From Macrobrachium rosenbergii (lineage: Eukaryota; Arthropoda; Malacostraca; Decapoda; Palaemonidae): a stretch of 64,000 nucleotides of DNA. Under the pieces are notes generated by a model. The model worked only from the letters and a program-made list of their open reading frames with translations, was not told where the DNA came from and searched no databases. A program made the position numbers and the translations under genes. The stretch covers positions 37,634,570 through 37,698,569 of the forward strand of contig NC_089749.1 of NCBI RefSeq assembly GCF_040412425.1, given 5' to 3'. Positions 1 to 10,759 of the stretch are shown in pieces. Position 1 is the stretch's first letter. The number at the start of each line of letters is the position of its first letter.

Positions 1-179
1 ACAACAGTCTCGTTCGGTTGCTTATGGCTGTACGCATTTTCGCAAGAGTATAAGGTTACTAACAATACTTTTATCATTCTCTTACTTTTTTAACTAGAAG
101 ATGGAATAAAGAGATGGAGAAAAAGAAGTTGGTCTATTGTAAGTTGGTCTCTCTTGCTGCTTGATTCTATGGCAACTGT

Positions 180-600
180 AGTGTACGCTGTTGCCTGTGC
201 CCACTCAAAATTTAAAAATATTTTCTAAATATTGTCGTACCGGTATTAATTGCTAACTCCATCGTAAACCCGAATTATCGTAAGACGAATTATCGTCACT
301 CGTGCACTACCTGTATTTACAAACGCACAAAAATTGCAAACAAACACTGACCTATTTTAACTTCCAACACAACGAAAGCAAGTGAGGTCAGCTCATTGAA
401 TTAATGTACCTATTCCAACCTCTCGGGCCAACGTATCGTACACCGTACGCTGCCTGATTGTACGTTGCTGCCTGCACCAGTCGCCCGCGAAATTTAAAAA
501 TACGTATTTTCAAAATATCCTCGTATCGATATTAATTGCTAACCCCTTCGTAAAAGCGAATTATCATAAGTCGAATTATCGTAACTCGAGCACTACCTGT
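180..600. repeat. Two direct copies of a dispersed repeat end
   Basis: Two copies of a roughly 130-150 bp sequence lie in the same orientation at about 180-310 and 440-600. Both contain a run ending in ATTAATTGCTAAC, then a paired GAATTATCGTAA / CGAATTATCGT motif, and finish with GCACTACCTGTAT. The copies differ at many sites, so they are old. Read on the minus strand the unit starts ACAGGTAGTG, the style of a transposon end; a related start (ACAGGTAGTCCCC) appears near 45606. No coding sequence is visible. Positions 1-179 show nothing I can assign. Confidence 0.6.
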
Positions 601-1063
601 ATAAAAAGAGGGCCCATAAAACACTATTTGAACGTTGCAACCATATATTTCGACCACTTCCTTCTGTGCCCCTGTTCACTGGTAAAATATGGACAGATGA
701 AATGTTACAGGAGTATATATACAAAGCATATGTAGGTGTGGCATTAAGTCTCCGATGGTATGCAGGTGACTGTTCCCAAGAAGGAGGGAAAATAAACAAT
801 TCCCTGGTGGTTTTTTGGCCTCATTAACTCTTGTTTTGTGATTCGTCTGGTGGTCGTGTTTCCTGGAGCACCTGTTTGAGAAGAGGTATAAGGATTAACC
901 CATCGATTTCATCCACTTTCCAATGTCCTCCTGACAAGTCCATATTGTTGGTTTGATTGATGATAGCAGATTTCAGCACCTTTCTTTTGTACTGACAGCT
1001 ACTTTTGAAAACCAGCTCTGCCTTGCTCCAATTTATGGAATGGCCTCTATCCCTGATATGTAG
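601..1063 (-). mobile_element. Penelope-like element, 3' part (endonuclease C-terminus and tail)
   Basis: The minus strand from 1063 down to about 600 is closely similar to the plus strand at 15330-15760: the same segment rich in Lys/Glu codons, the same downstream stretch and the same GGTTGCAACGTT close to the end. In the 15-kb copy this segment follows a GIY-YIG-type region, so this is the 3' end of a Penelope-like element. It stops abruptly at 1063 in a sequence that continues, in the same element, at 13827 on the far side of the DIRS A/B nest. Reading frames are broken. Confidence 0.75.
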
Positions 1064-1400
1064 AAAATGGTATTTTCATTATAAAATAAGTTTTTAAATA
1101 TACTTACCTGGTAGTTACATATATATAGCTTTATCCATGATTAAACGCACGGCAGAAATTCAAAATTCATGTGGCAATCGCGATAGATGGTCAGGTGGTC
1201 ATACCTGTGCGCCCTCTACCAGGTACCTGGAACCATTCCCAATTGTCCTCAGAAATTCCATGCCCCTGTTCTCAGAGGGGAGGAGGAGGGACCTTTTATA
1301 TATGTAACTACCAGGTAAGTATATTTAAAAACTTATTTTATAATGAAAATACCATTTTCTAAATATCTAACTTCCCTGGTAGTTACATATATATAGCTGA
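1064..1400. repeat. DIRS A right inverted terminal repeat and ICR
   Basis: 1064-1260 is the right terminal repeat. It contains ATACTTACCTGGTAG at about 1099-1113 and a stretch matching, in inverted orientation, the left end at 13664-13826. 1296-1400 is the ICR. Its first half is the reverse complement of the right end (CTACCAGGTAAGTAT) and its second half corresponds to the left end (CTAACTTCCCTGG then TAGTTACATATATATAGCT). ICR and terminal repeat together make a palindromic module able to fold as a long hairpin. Confidence 0.85.
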
Positions 1401-1842
1401 TTGACACCACTGGTGGTGGGTTAGAGAACCATAACACCGTTGGGAATTCGTATAATTACTAAACACTATATATTAGCTGTAACCATACTCTGGTTCCTAC
1501 CTGATAAGGAAGCTGGCTTCATAGTTATCCTGCCTCATTCACCTGCATTCCTTGAGAGACCCAGCGATCCACCCAGGGGCTGTAGAAAGTCTCTATGGGG
1601 CTGTCACACGGTCCTCAACCTTAACATGACAAGACCACCACCCTTGCTATCCTGGCATAGCCATGGACAAAGAGCTGACCACCTGACCCACTAACACCAC
1701 TAAAAACACACTCCATAAAACCTAACTTAGACTTGCAACCCCAGACTGTGGAAGGTTGCAACAACCTTCACAGACAACCTGTGAGTTCAAATCAAGAAAA
1801 AGCAAGGGTATAATAAAAATAAGGATATAGGTTAGAGGCAGT

Positions 1843-2900
1843 AGTACCTTCTCCAACTACAGCGCCGGAGGCAACGTACGGACCCAGGGAACAGCAATCC
1901 TCATATTGAGTCTGTGCTTCTTTTAGGTAACAATCTGCGAAGATAGACTTGCTTCGCCAGAATGTCACTTCCAAAATCGATTTCATAGACTTGTTGTGTC
2001 TATAGGCCATTGAAGTCGCCACAGCTCTTACGCCATGCGCTTTGACTTTGAGGATTGGGAAGCTTTTTCGTCACAGTCTTGGTGAGCTTCCCTTATTAAA
2101 TCCTTGATAAAGAATGTCAGTGCATTCTTTGATAAGGGCAACTGTGAAGGTTTCTTCACGAGCACCAGAGGTTGTCTGTCTGACCTCCCATGTTTCTGGT
2201 CCTCTGTAAATAAAATTTTAGGGCCCTAACTGGACAAAGGCCTCTCTCTTTTTCCTGTCCTACTAAATGAGACAGCCCTGGTATGGTAAGGGATCTGGGC
2301 CATGGTTGAGAGGGGTTCTCATTTTTAGCGAGAAAACCAAGTTGTAGCGAGCAGACTGCATTCTCCCCATTGAAGCCTACCTTCTTGCTAAAGGCTTGTA
2401 ATTCTCCTACCCTCTTGGCTGTAGCCAACGCAACCAAGAATAGCGTCTTCTTAGTGAGATCCTTCCATGAAGCCTTGTCGAGAGGTTCAAACCTGCTCGA
2501 GGTTAAAAACTTCAGGACTACGTCCAAATTCCAAGAGGTGGTCGGGTTGTCCTTCCTCTTAACTGTCTCAAAGGACCTTATGAGATCCGTGAGGTCCTTG
2601 TCTCCCGACACGTCAATAATTCTGTGACAGAAGACAGAAGCTAGCATGCTGCGGTATCCCTTGATGGTTGATACTGCTAGTTTTTCTTGGGTTTTTAAAT
2701 GCAGCAGAAAATCTGCCAGTTGAGTTAGAGAGGTACTGGAAGAGGAAATGTTATTAATTCTGCACCATTCCCTGAATACGTCCCACTTTGACTGGTACAC
2801 CTTGAGTGTGGGCGTCCTCCTCGCTCAGCGATGGCTCTTGCAGCTTCCTTGAAAAGCCCTTTTCTTGCCAGTTTTTCGATAGTCGAAAGGCAGTTAGGTT
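1843..2900 (-). pseudogene. DIRS A tyrosine recombinase (YR), frameshifted
   Basis: This encodes a tyrosine recombinase, which in DIRS elements integrates the circular DNA intermediate. A continuous 214-codon stretch (2800-2156) holds the N-terminal core-binding part (MYQSKWDVFREWC, then TIKGYRSML) and the first catalytic arginine in LATAKRVGEL. After a frame change the C-terminal part at about 1843-2050 shows HGVR (the HxxR box) and a tyrosine in CYLKEA, followed by CCSLGPYV, which is shared with elements B and G. R, H/R and Y are all recognisable, but on separate frames. It overlaps the end of the preceding pol region, as usual for DIRS. Confidence 0.85.
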
Positions 2901-4860
2901 GAGAGCGAGAGATTTTGATGATATCTCTATATGTGGCTGTCTGAGTAGATCGTTCCGACAAGGTAACAATCTGGGGGTGTCTACTAGCCACTCCATCACT
3001 TCTGTGATCCATGGTCTCATGGGCCAAAATGGAGCTATCAGGGTCATGCAGGCGTCGTTCGACTCCTGAACACTTCTTCATGACTCTGTCTAGGATCTTG
3101 AATGGGGAAAAGCGTAACGTGTCTAGTCCTTCCCAATCTATGAGGAAGGCGTCCACTGCCACTGCTTCCTGGTCTGGGACTGGAGAGCAGTAGACTGGCA
3201 ACCTCTTTGTTCTCTGTGTGCAAAGAGGTCTATTGTGATTCTCCCCACAGATTCCAAAGCCTGTTGCACACCTCGTGATGTAGGGTCCATTCTGTCGTGA
3301 GAACCTGTCTTCCTCTGCTGAGAAGATCCGCTCTGACGTTCTTCTCTCCCTCTATGAAGCGGGTTATCAGAGTTATGTTGTTCGCTTCTGCCCACAGCAG
3401 GAGATCTTTTGCTGCCTCGTAAAGGGAATCCGAACGAGTGCCACCCCGTTTCCTGATGTAGGCCAACGCTGTGGTGTTGTCTGCGTTGACCTGTACTATC
3501 TTGTTCTGGACCTTCTCCTGGAAGTGCACTAGCGCTAGATGAATGGCCACCAGTTCCTTGACGTTTATATGCCATTTCTTCTGATGGTTTTCCCATAGAC
3601 CTGAGATCTCGCCCTTCCCCAGCGTTGCACCCCATCCCACGTCCGATGCGTCTGAATACAGCACTAGGTCGGGGTTCTTCTGTTGAAGTTCGAGGCCTTC
3701 TTGTAGTTTGTTGGGGTCGTCCCACCAACTCAATTGATTCCTGATTCCCAGAGGGATCGGAGTCCACGTCTCTAGGTCTTGGCCTCTTTTCCAATAACTT
3801 GACAGATGGAACTGAAGTGGACGTAGATGTAGTCTTCCCAGGGAGACGAATTGTTCGATCGAGGAGAGGGTCCCCAGCAGACTCATCCACTCCCTCGCCG
3901 AGCAGGTCCATCTCCCTAGAAAGAGCTTCACCTTTCCTAAGCAATCCAGAATGCGTTTTGGGGCTGGAAAAGCCCGAAAAACCACTGACTGAATCCTCAT
4001 CCCCAGGTAGATGATGTCTTGTGAAGGCATCAGCTGTGATTTGGCTAGATTTACTACCAGTCCTAGCTGTTGCGTCATATTCATTGTCACTTGTAGATCC
4101 TCCAGACACTTTGCTTGCGATCTGGCTCTGATTAGCCAGTCGTCCAGGTACATCGATATTCGTATCCCTTTTAGATGTAACCAGTGAGCTATATATGTTC
4201 GATGCCACTTGTGTGAAAACGTAAGGAGCCGTGCTTAGTCCAAAACAAAGTGCTCTGAACTGATAAGTTGTCCCAAGATGCACAAACCTCAGATATTTTC
4301 TGTAGTTCGGGTGAATTGGTGCGTGAAATCACGCGTCCTGCAGGTCTATTGATACCATCCAGTCTTCTTGTCTGGTGCCTGCTAGGACTGGCGCAGATGT
4401 CTCCATAGCAAACTTGACTTTGTTTACGTACTTGTTCAGTGGACTTACGTCCAGAACTGGTCTCCAACCCCCGAGTTCTTGGGTACCAGAAAAGTCTGTT
4501 GTAAAATCCCTCTGACTTAGAGGTCCTTTACCTCTTCTATTGCTGCTTTTGATAGCATCTGGGTTACCTGTTCTTGAAGAGCTGCTGCTTTGCTCCCCGA
4601 GTATGTAGCTGTCAACTCTAACGGTTCTGGTGAAAGAGGAGGCTTCCTTAGGAAAGGATCTTTTATCCTTCCTTCAGTACTGACTGTCCAGTCGTCCGCT
4701 CCCCTTTGGCTCCACTCTTGCCAGAAGTGGGATAACCTGGCTCCCACTTGTGTCTGGAGGTTGTTGTGTTCACTTCTTGGGTTTCGGTTGCTGCTTGGGG
4801 TTCTTACGAGGTTGTCCTCCAGCAGCCATTCTCTGACTTCCTCTCGAAAGGGCTCTCCCA
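2900..4860 (-). pseudogene. DIRS A reverse transcriptase / RNase H / linker, frameshifted
   Basis: The order on the minus strand is RT, RNase H, linker. The RT N-terminus is at about 4860-4300. RT motif B is FRALCFGLSTAP at about 4250, and motif C is the intact YLDD near 4150. RNase H follows in a 307-codon open stretch (4153-3230) with the acidic residues in VLYSDASDVGWG, VKELVAIH, VNADNTTALAY and NVRADLLSR. The reading frame then breaks at DLFAH. The rest of the linker, which elements D and G show as FPPF and APFWP, lies in other frames down to 2900. In DIRS elements this linker is described as methyltransferase-like; here I see no N/DPPY-type motif. Confidence 0.85.
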
Positions 4861-5515
4861 CGAAAGGGCTGACGCGTAGGAGGCGCTTCCTTCTCCTTCC
4901 TGGCTAAAAAGTTTGCCGGAAGAACTTTCCTAGCAGTCCTTGTGATCAGATCTTGCGTTGATTGTTGCGCAAGGGCTGCTGATAAGTCCTTAACCAGCTC
5001 TGAAGGGAAGAGCTGTTTGGTTAAGGGAGCATACAAGAGCTCTGATCTCTGAGCGAGAGTCACTCCTGACGTCAGGAACGAACACAGCATAGCTCTTTTC
5101 TTAATAACACCTGCTGTGAAAAGGGCAGAGAGTTTGACCGTCCCATCCCTCACACCTTTACCGAGACAGGCAATAAGGTGCATTTGCGTGTCGTTCTTCT
5201 CATCTGTAACATCTGCGAGAGCTGCGAGAGTCCAGTCCATCAAGCTGAAGACTTCAATAGTCCTGAAGACGCCTTTCAGCAAGTGGTCCAATTCGGAGTG
5301 GACCACAGAACCTTGGCCTTTGTCATGGCTGTTCTCGAAGAAGTCTCACGAGTCTGGAGAAGTCCCCCTTGGGAGGAGGCAGGAACTCCCAAGCCGAGAG
5401 CCTCCCCAGTCTCGTACCACACGCTGGATCTAGAAGACAATCTCGTCGGGGGAAAGGAAAAGGTTGTCCTTCCCTGTTCTTTCTTCTTTAAAATCCAATC
5501 ATTCAGTGTCGAAAA
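4770..5515 (-). pseudogene. DIRS A gag, C-terminal part
   Basis: A 178-codon stretch (5306-4770) aligns by eye with the gag region of DIRS G (62791-62183) and B. All share a segment starting about HHLLKG.F.T.EVF.LDW and end in a basic Arg/Gly/Lys/Pro-rich tail (QPFRGRALSRGS) typical of nucleic-acid-binding gag tails. Upstream the frame continues to 5515, where the sequence changes abruptly to the terminal repeat of element B. The missing N-terminal part is at 11845-13445. Function is inferred from position; gag of DIRS elements is poorly characterised. Confidence 0.75.
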
Positions 5516-5843
5516 ATGATATTTTAATGATAAAATAAAGTTTGTTCATACTTACCTGGCAGATATATATATAGCTGTATTCTCCGAAGTCCGACAGAAT
5601 TCCAAAAACTCGTGGCACACGAGTGGGGCCAGGTGGTTAGTACCCATTCCCGCTGCTGGGAGTGGGTATCAGGAACCATTCCCATTTTCTATTCAGATTT
5701 TCTAGTGCCACTGTCTCCTGAGGGGAGGAGGGTGGGCACTATGATTATATATATCTGCCAGGTAAGTATGAACAAACTTTATTTTATCATTAAAATATCA
5801 TTTTGTTCATGCGACTTTACCTGTCAGATATATATATAGCTGA
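5516..5843. repeat. DIRS B right inverted terminal repeat and ICR
   Basis: The right end carries ATACTTACCTGGCAG followed by ATATATATATAGCTG near 5550-5578. The ICR at about 5744-5843 reads first the complement of this end (CTGCCAGGTAAGTAT), then the circle-junction A/T stretch, then the left-end version (GACTTTACCTGTCAG). Terminal repeat plus ICR is near-identical to 58473-58800 in element G. Between the two arms sits a unique block of about 160 bp shared with the left end at 11640-11820. Confidence 0.87.
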
Positions 5844-5929
5844 ATCCCACCATTGGAGGTGGGAAGAGACAGAATAGGATTTAGAAACAAATATATGTAG
5901 GCGATTGACGCCTTGGTTCCTTACTTGTT

Positions 5930-6780
5930 AGCATAGCTGACTTCGTGATTACTGTCACCCAAGCCTGCTTCTGCTTTACTACAGTCTCCAGCAAGGTAGT
6001 GACCTATATAGCCGGTGAGTTCTAGATGATCTGTCCACGGGGCGTGACCACAATGGGGCTAGATCATAAGACCATACTGTGAGAGCAAAAGGAGCAACGA
6101 CCAACCACCTGACCGAGAGCATCAACAGGACCTGCCGAAGGGACGCCAGATCGTGGGAAGCCCCGTAACCAACTTACAGCTTTCTCGACATGCCCTCTCC
6201 CTGGTCCTGGGAGTCCGACAGAGGTCCAGGCCTATGTTAGCATAGCTGACTTACGCGTGATTACTGTCACCCAAGCCTGCTTCTGCTTTACCAGAGTCTC
6301 CAGCAAGGTAGTGACCTATATAGCTGGTGAGTTCTAGATGATCTGTCCACGGGGGCGTGACCACAATGGGACTAGATCATAAGGCCATACTGTGAGGGCA
6401 AAAGGAGCAAAGACCACCTGACCTAGAGCGTCAACAGGTCCTGCCGAAGGGACGCCAGATCGGGGAAGCCCCGTAACCCTCTTTTTTGGCTTTCGACATG
6501 CCCTCTCCCAGGTCCTGGGAGTCCGACAGAGGTCCAGGCCTAGAAAGCGTTATGGGACCGATCTGACGTAAAAAACAAAATCAAGATTAAAATATACTTC
6601 CTAATCTCTAAAGGATAGGATGAGTATCGCTCCTGCCCGCAACACTGTGTCTGCAAGCGACAACAGGTCCTGCCGAAGGGACACCAGATCGGTGGGAAGC
6701 CCCCGTAACCCTCCTGTGGCTTCGACTTGCCCTCTCCCTGGTCCTGGGAGTCCGACAGAGGTCCAGGCCTAGAAGTGTTA
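5930..6780. repeat. Tandem duplication of about 305 bp in DIRS B 3' region
   Basis: A unit beginning TAGCATAGCTGACTT and ending GACAGAGGTCCAGGCCTA occurs at about 5930-6235 and again at 6236-6545; its second half recurs at about 6655-6778. Each full unit includes a GTAGTGACCTATATAG segment and a CCTGCCGAAGGGACGCCAGAT segment. Element G has one copy of the first half at about 58880-59050, so the expansion is specific to B. No ORF is supported. Confidence 0.8.
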
Positions 6781-7560
6781 TGGGGCCGATCTGGAGTGCG
6801 AAACGTATGGTCCTAGCGAATAGCAGTCTTCGTATGTCGTCTTCACGTCCCGCAAGTAATGTGAGGCTAACACTGAATTGCTTTGCCAGAAGGTGGTACC
6901 CAGAAGATCGCTAAGGGACATGTTCTTCTGGAAAGCCACCGAGGTTGCAATGGCTCTAACCGTGAGCCTTAACTTCAAAAGACTCAAGTCACTGTCTTGA
7001 ACATCGGAAAGTGCGTCTAAAATGGTGCTTTCTAAAAAGAACGCCAGTGCATTCTTAGAAAGAGGCAAATCCGGCCTCTCTTGACAGAGCACCACAGACT
7101 GTCCGAAGGACCTCGACTTTCCTGAGTCTTCTGCAAATAAAATTTGAGAGCCCTGAAAGGACACATGACTCTTTCTGGTTCTTGTCCGAGAATTTCCGTC
7201 ATCACCCTTAATCTCGAAGGTCCTGGGCCAAGGGGTAGACGGGTTCTCGTTTTAGCAAGAACATAGGGCTTAGAGAACATACTGCATTATGGCCTCTAAA
7301 ACCTACATGATTATTGATAGCCTGAAGTTCACTAACTCTCTAGCGCGTAGCCAGAGCAGTTAGGAAAATAACCTTCCTTGTCACATTCTTGAGACGCCGA
7401 AAGAAAGAGGCTCGAAGGTATTTGACATAAAAAATTTAGGACGACATCCAGGTTCCAGGGAGGCATCCTGGAATGAGGTACCTTGACAGTCTCAAAGGAT
7501 CTCAAGAGATCGTGAAGATCCTTGTTGTCGGCTGATAGTCTGAATGCAGTAGACTCAGAG
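6778..7560 (-). pseudogene. DIRS B tyrosine recombinase, internally deleted
   Basis: The C-terminal catalytic region is present: a FETVKV / WNLDVVL stretch at about 7500-7430, and at 6990-6800 the segment ending ASHYLRDVKTTYEDC, with the candidate catalytic tyrosine, then SLGPYV. The residues matching the HxxR box of element G (HEVR) fall at a small indel, so the histidine is lost from the open frame. Compared with G, the N-terminal core-binding part (LYQSKW to TIKGYRSML) is missing: the sequence jumps from the end of the linker straight to NKDLHDLL, a loss of roughly 270 bp. The recombinase cannot be functional. Confidence 0.8.
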
Positions 7561-9233
7561 CGGGAAGTTTTGAGGTACCTTTCGAAATGGGGCTGCCTGA
7601 GCAGATCTACCAAGGACGTCCCCATAACCTCCACAGCTCTGACATACTTCCTCGTGAAGGGTCCACTCGGTCGGTAGAAGCTGACGCTGTCGACCGGCCG
7701 AGAAGGTCCGCGGATATTCTCCACTCCTGCAACGAACCTCGCAAGGATCGTGATCCCCCCGCATGGGCCCAAAGCAGGATTTCCTTCGCCAGGGCGAACA
7801 GGGACCGGAACGAAGTTCCTCCCTGTTTCTTGAGGTATGCCAGGGCTGTGGAGTTGTCTGAATTTACTTGGTACGACTCAGCCTGACACTTGGCTCTCGA
7901 AGGATTGAAGGGCCAGCAGGATCGCCCTAATTCCTTGAGATTGATGTGCCAGGACACCTGTTCCCCTCTCCAGGTGCCTGACACTTTCTTCCCTCCTAGT
8001 GTTGCTCCCCATCCCTCCCTGGGAGCGTAGGAAAACAACACCAGGTCGGGGCTCTGAAGGCGTAGAGAAACCCTTCTGCCAACCTCGAGGGGTCGAGCCA
8101 CTACCTCAGGTGAATCTTGAAAACGGGAGAGATCTTCAGGGTCTCCTCTAGATTCTCCTTGTCTATTCAGTTTTCCGCCAGGAAAAACTGGAGCGGCCTG
8201 AGATGAAGTCTTCCCAGGGAAACAAACTTCTCCAGAGAGGAAATGGTCCCCAGCAAACTCATCCATTCCCTCATCGAGCATATTTCCTTCCCTAGGAAGG
8301 ATGAGACTTTCTAAGCATTGCTACTGACGTTCCTGGGATGGAAAAGCTTGAAAAGCCACTGAATCCATCTGAATCCCCAGATAGACGATGGACTGCATCG
8401 GGATCAGATGGGACTTTTCTTCGTTCACTAGAAGTCCTAGGGACTTTGTCAACTCTAAAGTCGCATTCAGGTCCTCCAGACACCTTGACTGTGAAGAGGC
8501 TCGGATGAGCCAATCGGCCAGGTAAAGCGAGATACGAATACCCGCCAAGTGAAGCCATCTCACCACATTTCTCATGATAATCGTGAAGATCATGGGAGCT
8601 GTGCTTAGCCCGAAGCAAAGAGCTCTGCATTGAAACACTTTCGTCCCCTAGTACAAAACCTCAAATACTTCCTCGACTGGGGATGTATGGGAACGTGAAA
8701 GTAAGCATCCTGTAAGTCCAGAGCGACCATCGAATCTCCTGGTCTTAATGCTCCTAAAACAGACTGGGACGTCTCCATCGTGAACTTCTCCTTCACCATG
8801 TAGCGGTTCAGTCTACTGACATCTAGGACTGGTCTCAATCCTCCCGACTGCTTCGGAACTAGGAACAGTCGGTTGTAGAATCCTGGGCAGTCCAGCTCCA
8901 GGACTTGCTCCACAGCTCTTTCTCGAGCATTTGCTCTAATAGCTCGAAAAGGATCTGTTGCTTCTCTTGATGGAATGAGGACGACAGATCCCTGGGCGAC
9001 GTGCACAGAAGTGGTGAGTCGAGAAAGGGGATCTTGTATCCTCTCTTGATAACTTCAAGGGACCAGGTGTCTGCCCCTCTTACTCTCCAGGCTCTCGCAA
9101 ACGAAAGAAGCCTGGCTCCTACAGGTGTCTGGAGGCGCTGCAAGTCACTTCCTGCCCCAAGGTTTAGGCGGGGCTCCGCCTCTGAAAAGACCTCTACCTC
9201 GGGGAGAAGATCTCGAGGAAGAAGCTCCTCCAC
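7555..9233 (-). pseudogene. DIRS B reverse transcriptase / RNase H, frameshifted
   Basis: RT begins near 9130 (TPVGARLLSFARAW). Motif A is VALDLQDAYFHVPIH at about 8730, motif B FRALCFGLSTAP near 8640-8590, and motif C reads YLADWL near 8530, so the first aspartate of YLDD is replaced by alanine. RNase H remnants follow at about 8060-7700: VLFSYAPREGWGATLG (the usual first aspartate is Tyr here), LKELG and VNSDNSTALAYL. The frame changes at least four times. Order and similarity to G make the identity secure; the substitutions show the element is dead. Confidence 0.83.
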
Positions 9234-9445
9234 GAAAGGGCTTCTGCTTCCTGGAGGTCTGACCCGACAACGACATCAAAGGGACTGCGGGCGTCTTGAC
9301 GAGTGGGCCAAGAGGTCTTGAGTGGCCTTCTCCTTCAAGCTGGAGGAGAGATCCTTGAACAAGGACTGGGGAAGAGATGGCTCGAAAGCGGGGAGAACAG
9401 CAAAGCCCTCTGCGACGGAGAAACTGACTTTGCAAAAAGTATGGC

Positions 9446-9564
9446 GCCAAAAGGCATCTGGTGTTCCCAGGCGGTCACCCATCCAAGTACTGACCAGACC
9501 CAACGTGAAGCTTAACCGCTGATCGCACGAGAAGCGGTGCTTTCAACGTGGTATGGCCGTTGGC
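9446..9564 (-). rRNA. 5S rRNA-like sequence inserted in DIRS B gag
   Basis: Read on the minus strand the 119-nt sequence starts GCCAACGGCCATACCACG and ends CCAGATGCCTTTTGGC, the two ends pairing as 5S helix I. Internally it has TTCTCGTGCGATCA, AGTACTTGGATGGGTGACC and GCCTGGGAACACC, which correspond to the loop regions and the box C part of the 5S internal promoter. Compared with DIRS G, it interrupts gag with almost no loss of flanking sequence (foreign segment about 9434-9582). It is isolated rather than in an array, so it is more likely a retroposed 5S copy or a 5S-headed SINE than a working rRNA gene. Confidence 0.82.
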
Positions 9565-10383
9565 TGGTAGGGCCATAGGCTGTAAAGTTACAGTACAAGG
9601 CCCTCTACTTCAAGAGGCCCGCACAAAGTGGGAAGCCAGTTCCTCCGAGCCATCCCTGACTGCCTTGTCCATGCAGTTCAACATGCTGGACAGCTCCCCA
9701 GGCAGATCGAGTGGGACTCCTAATCCTGACGTCTAGAGCCCCCAAACACCAGTCCAGGAAATTGAAGACCTCCATGGTTCGAACCAGTCCTTTCAAATGG
9801 TGATCCGTCTCCGACATAGTCCAGGACACTTTGGCAGCCGACAGGAGGGACCTGAAAAAAAGGCGGCGTCGATCAAGCTAGCGAGTCTCCCTGGGACGAC
9901 GAAGGAACTCTTGAGCCGACGTCCTCCCCGGTCTCTTACCACAAACCTGCCTTGCCGCTCAGCTTGGACGGAGGCAGGGCAAAAGAAGTCTTGCCTTGGG
10001 TCTTCCTTTCCTCCATCCAGGTGTTAACCTTCTTGAAGGCCTTCTTCGTCGCCAGAGACGAAGTCATCTTGACAAACCCCGGCGCTCTCCTCGTCTAGGA
10101 CGAAGCAAACTGCGAAGGAGGAGAGAGAGGGGCCGAGGGTTTGAAACTTGTCGCCAAACAAGTCCTTAAGAAAAGCCGGCTAACACCTGGTAGTCCGTAG
10201 ACGAGGAAGGGGGAGGCTGCTCAAGGACTGCAGGCTCCGACTCACAAGAGACTTCTCCCTCTTCAATGGGAGAAACGAAGCTTCTTGCGGTCCAACACGC
10301 AGATGGGATCTACGCTTCCCGAAGTCTTTGATTGCTCTGAAGTGTCACCGAGCAACCAAAGAGGCGTCCTCCCGAGAGTCCAT

Positions 10384-10695
10384 CCGGCGTCCTGCACGGC
10401 AGCGAGAGGAGCGTCCTGACGAGCTGCTACAGAAGCGCCCAGGATAGCTGCTTGCGGAGCGTCACGATGGCGGTCCAGCCGAGCGTCCTGCATGGCAGCG
10501 AGAGGAGCGCCCTGACGAGCAGCTACAGAAGAGTCCAGGATAGCTGCTTGTCCGGAGCGTCACGATGGCGGTCCAGCGAGCGCCCTGCACGGCAGCGAGA
10601 GGAGCATCCTGACGAGCAGCTACAGAAGCATCCAGGATTGCTGCTTATGAGCGTCACGCTGCAGCAGAGTGTCATGATGGCGATCCAGCGAGTGG
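10384..10695 (-). repeat. Tandem repeat of about 105 bp, three copies, in DIRS B gag
   Basis: Three successive copies share GGCAGCGAGAGGAGC, CTGACGAGC.GCTACAGAAG and CCAGGAT.GCTGCTT, spaced about 100-110 bp apart. In gag of element G (about 63220-63400) the equivalent region holds shorter units of the same flavour, coding for His-Asp-Ala-x-His-Ala-Ala type repeats. The unit seems to have been re-amplified in B. Confidence 0.75.
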
Positions 10696-10759
10696 TGAGC
10701 ACGACTGGGAGACGAAGCATGCTTGACAGAAAGGCCCCCAGTCAATATATTGTGAAATA

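Larger units (their letters stand above)
9145..10720 (-). pseudogene. DIRS B gag, interrupted by a 5S-like insert and with an expanded repeat
   Basis: The C-terminal part ends in a basic Arg/Gly tail (KPFRGGASSSRSSPRGRGL) near 9200, as in A and G. A middle segment at about 9830-9600 (ETDHHLKGLVRTMEVFNFLDWC) matches gag of G. Between them, 9434-9582 is foreign and carries a 5S rRNA-like sequence. The N-terminal part at 10384-10695 is an expanded tandem repeat rich in His, Arg, Asp, Ala and Gln. Several frame changes are needed, so no protein is made from this copy. Confidence 0.75.

Noticed and set aside
3799..4014. Plus-strand open frames over the DIRS A, B, D and G genes
   Set aside because: They are antisense to clear RT, RNase H and gag motifs on the minus strand and show no family match.
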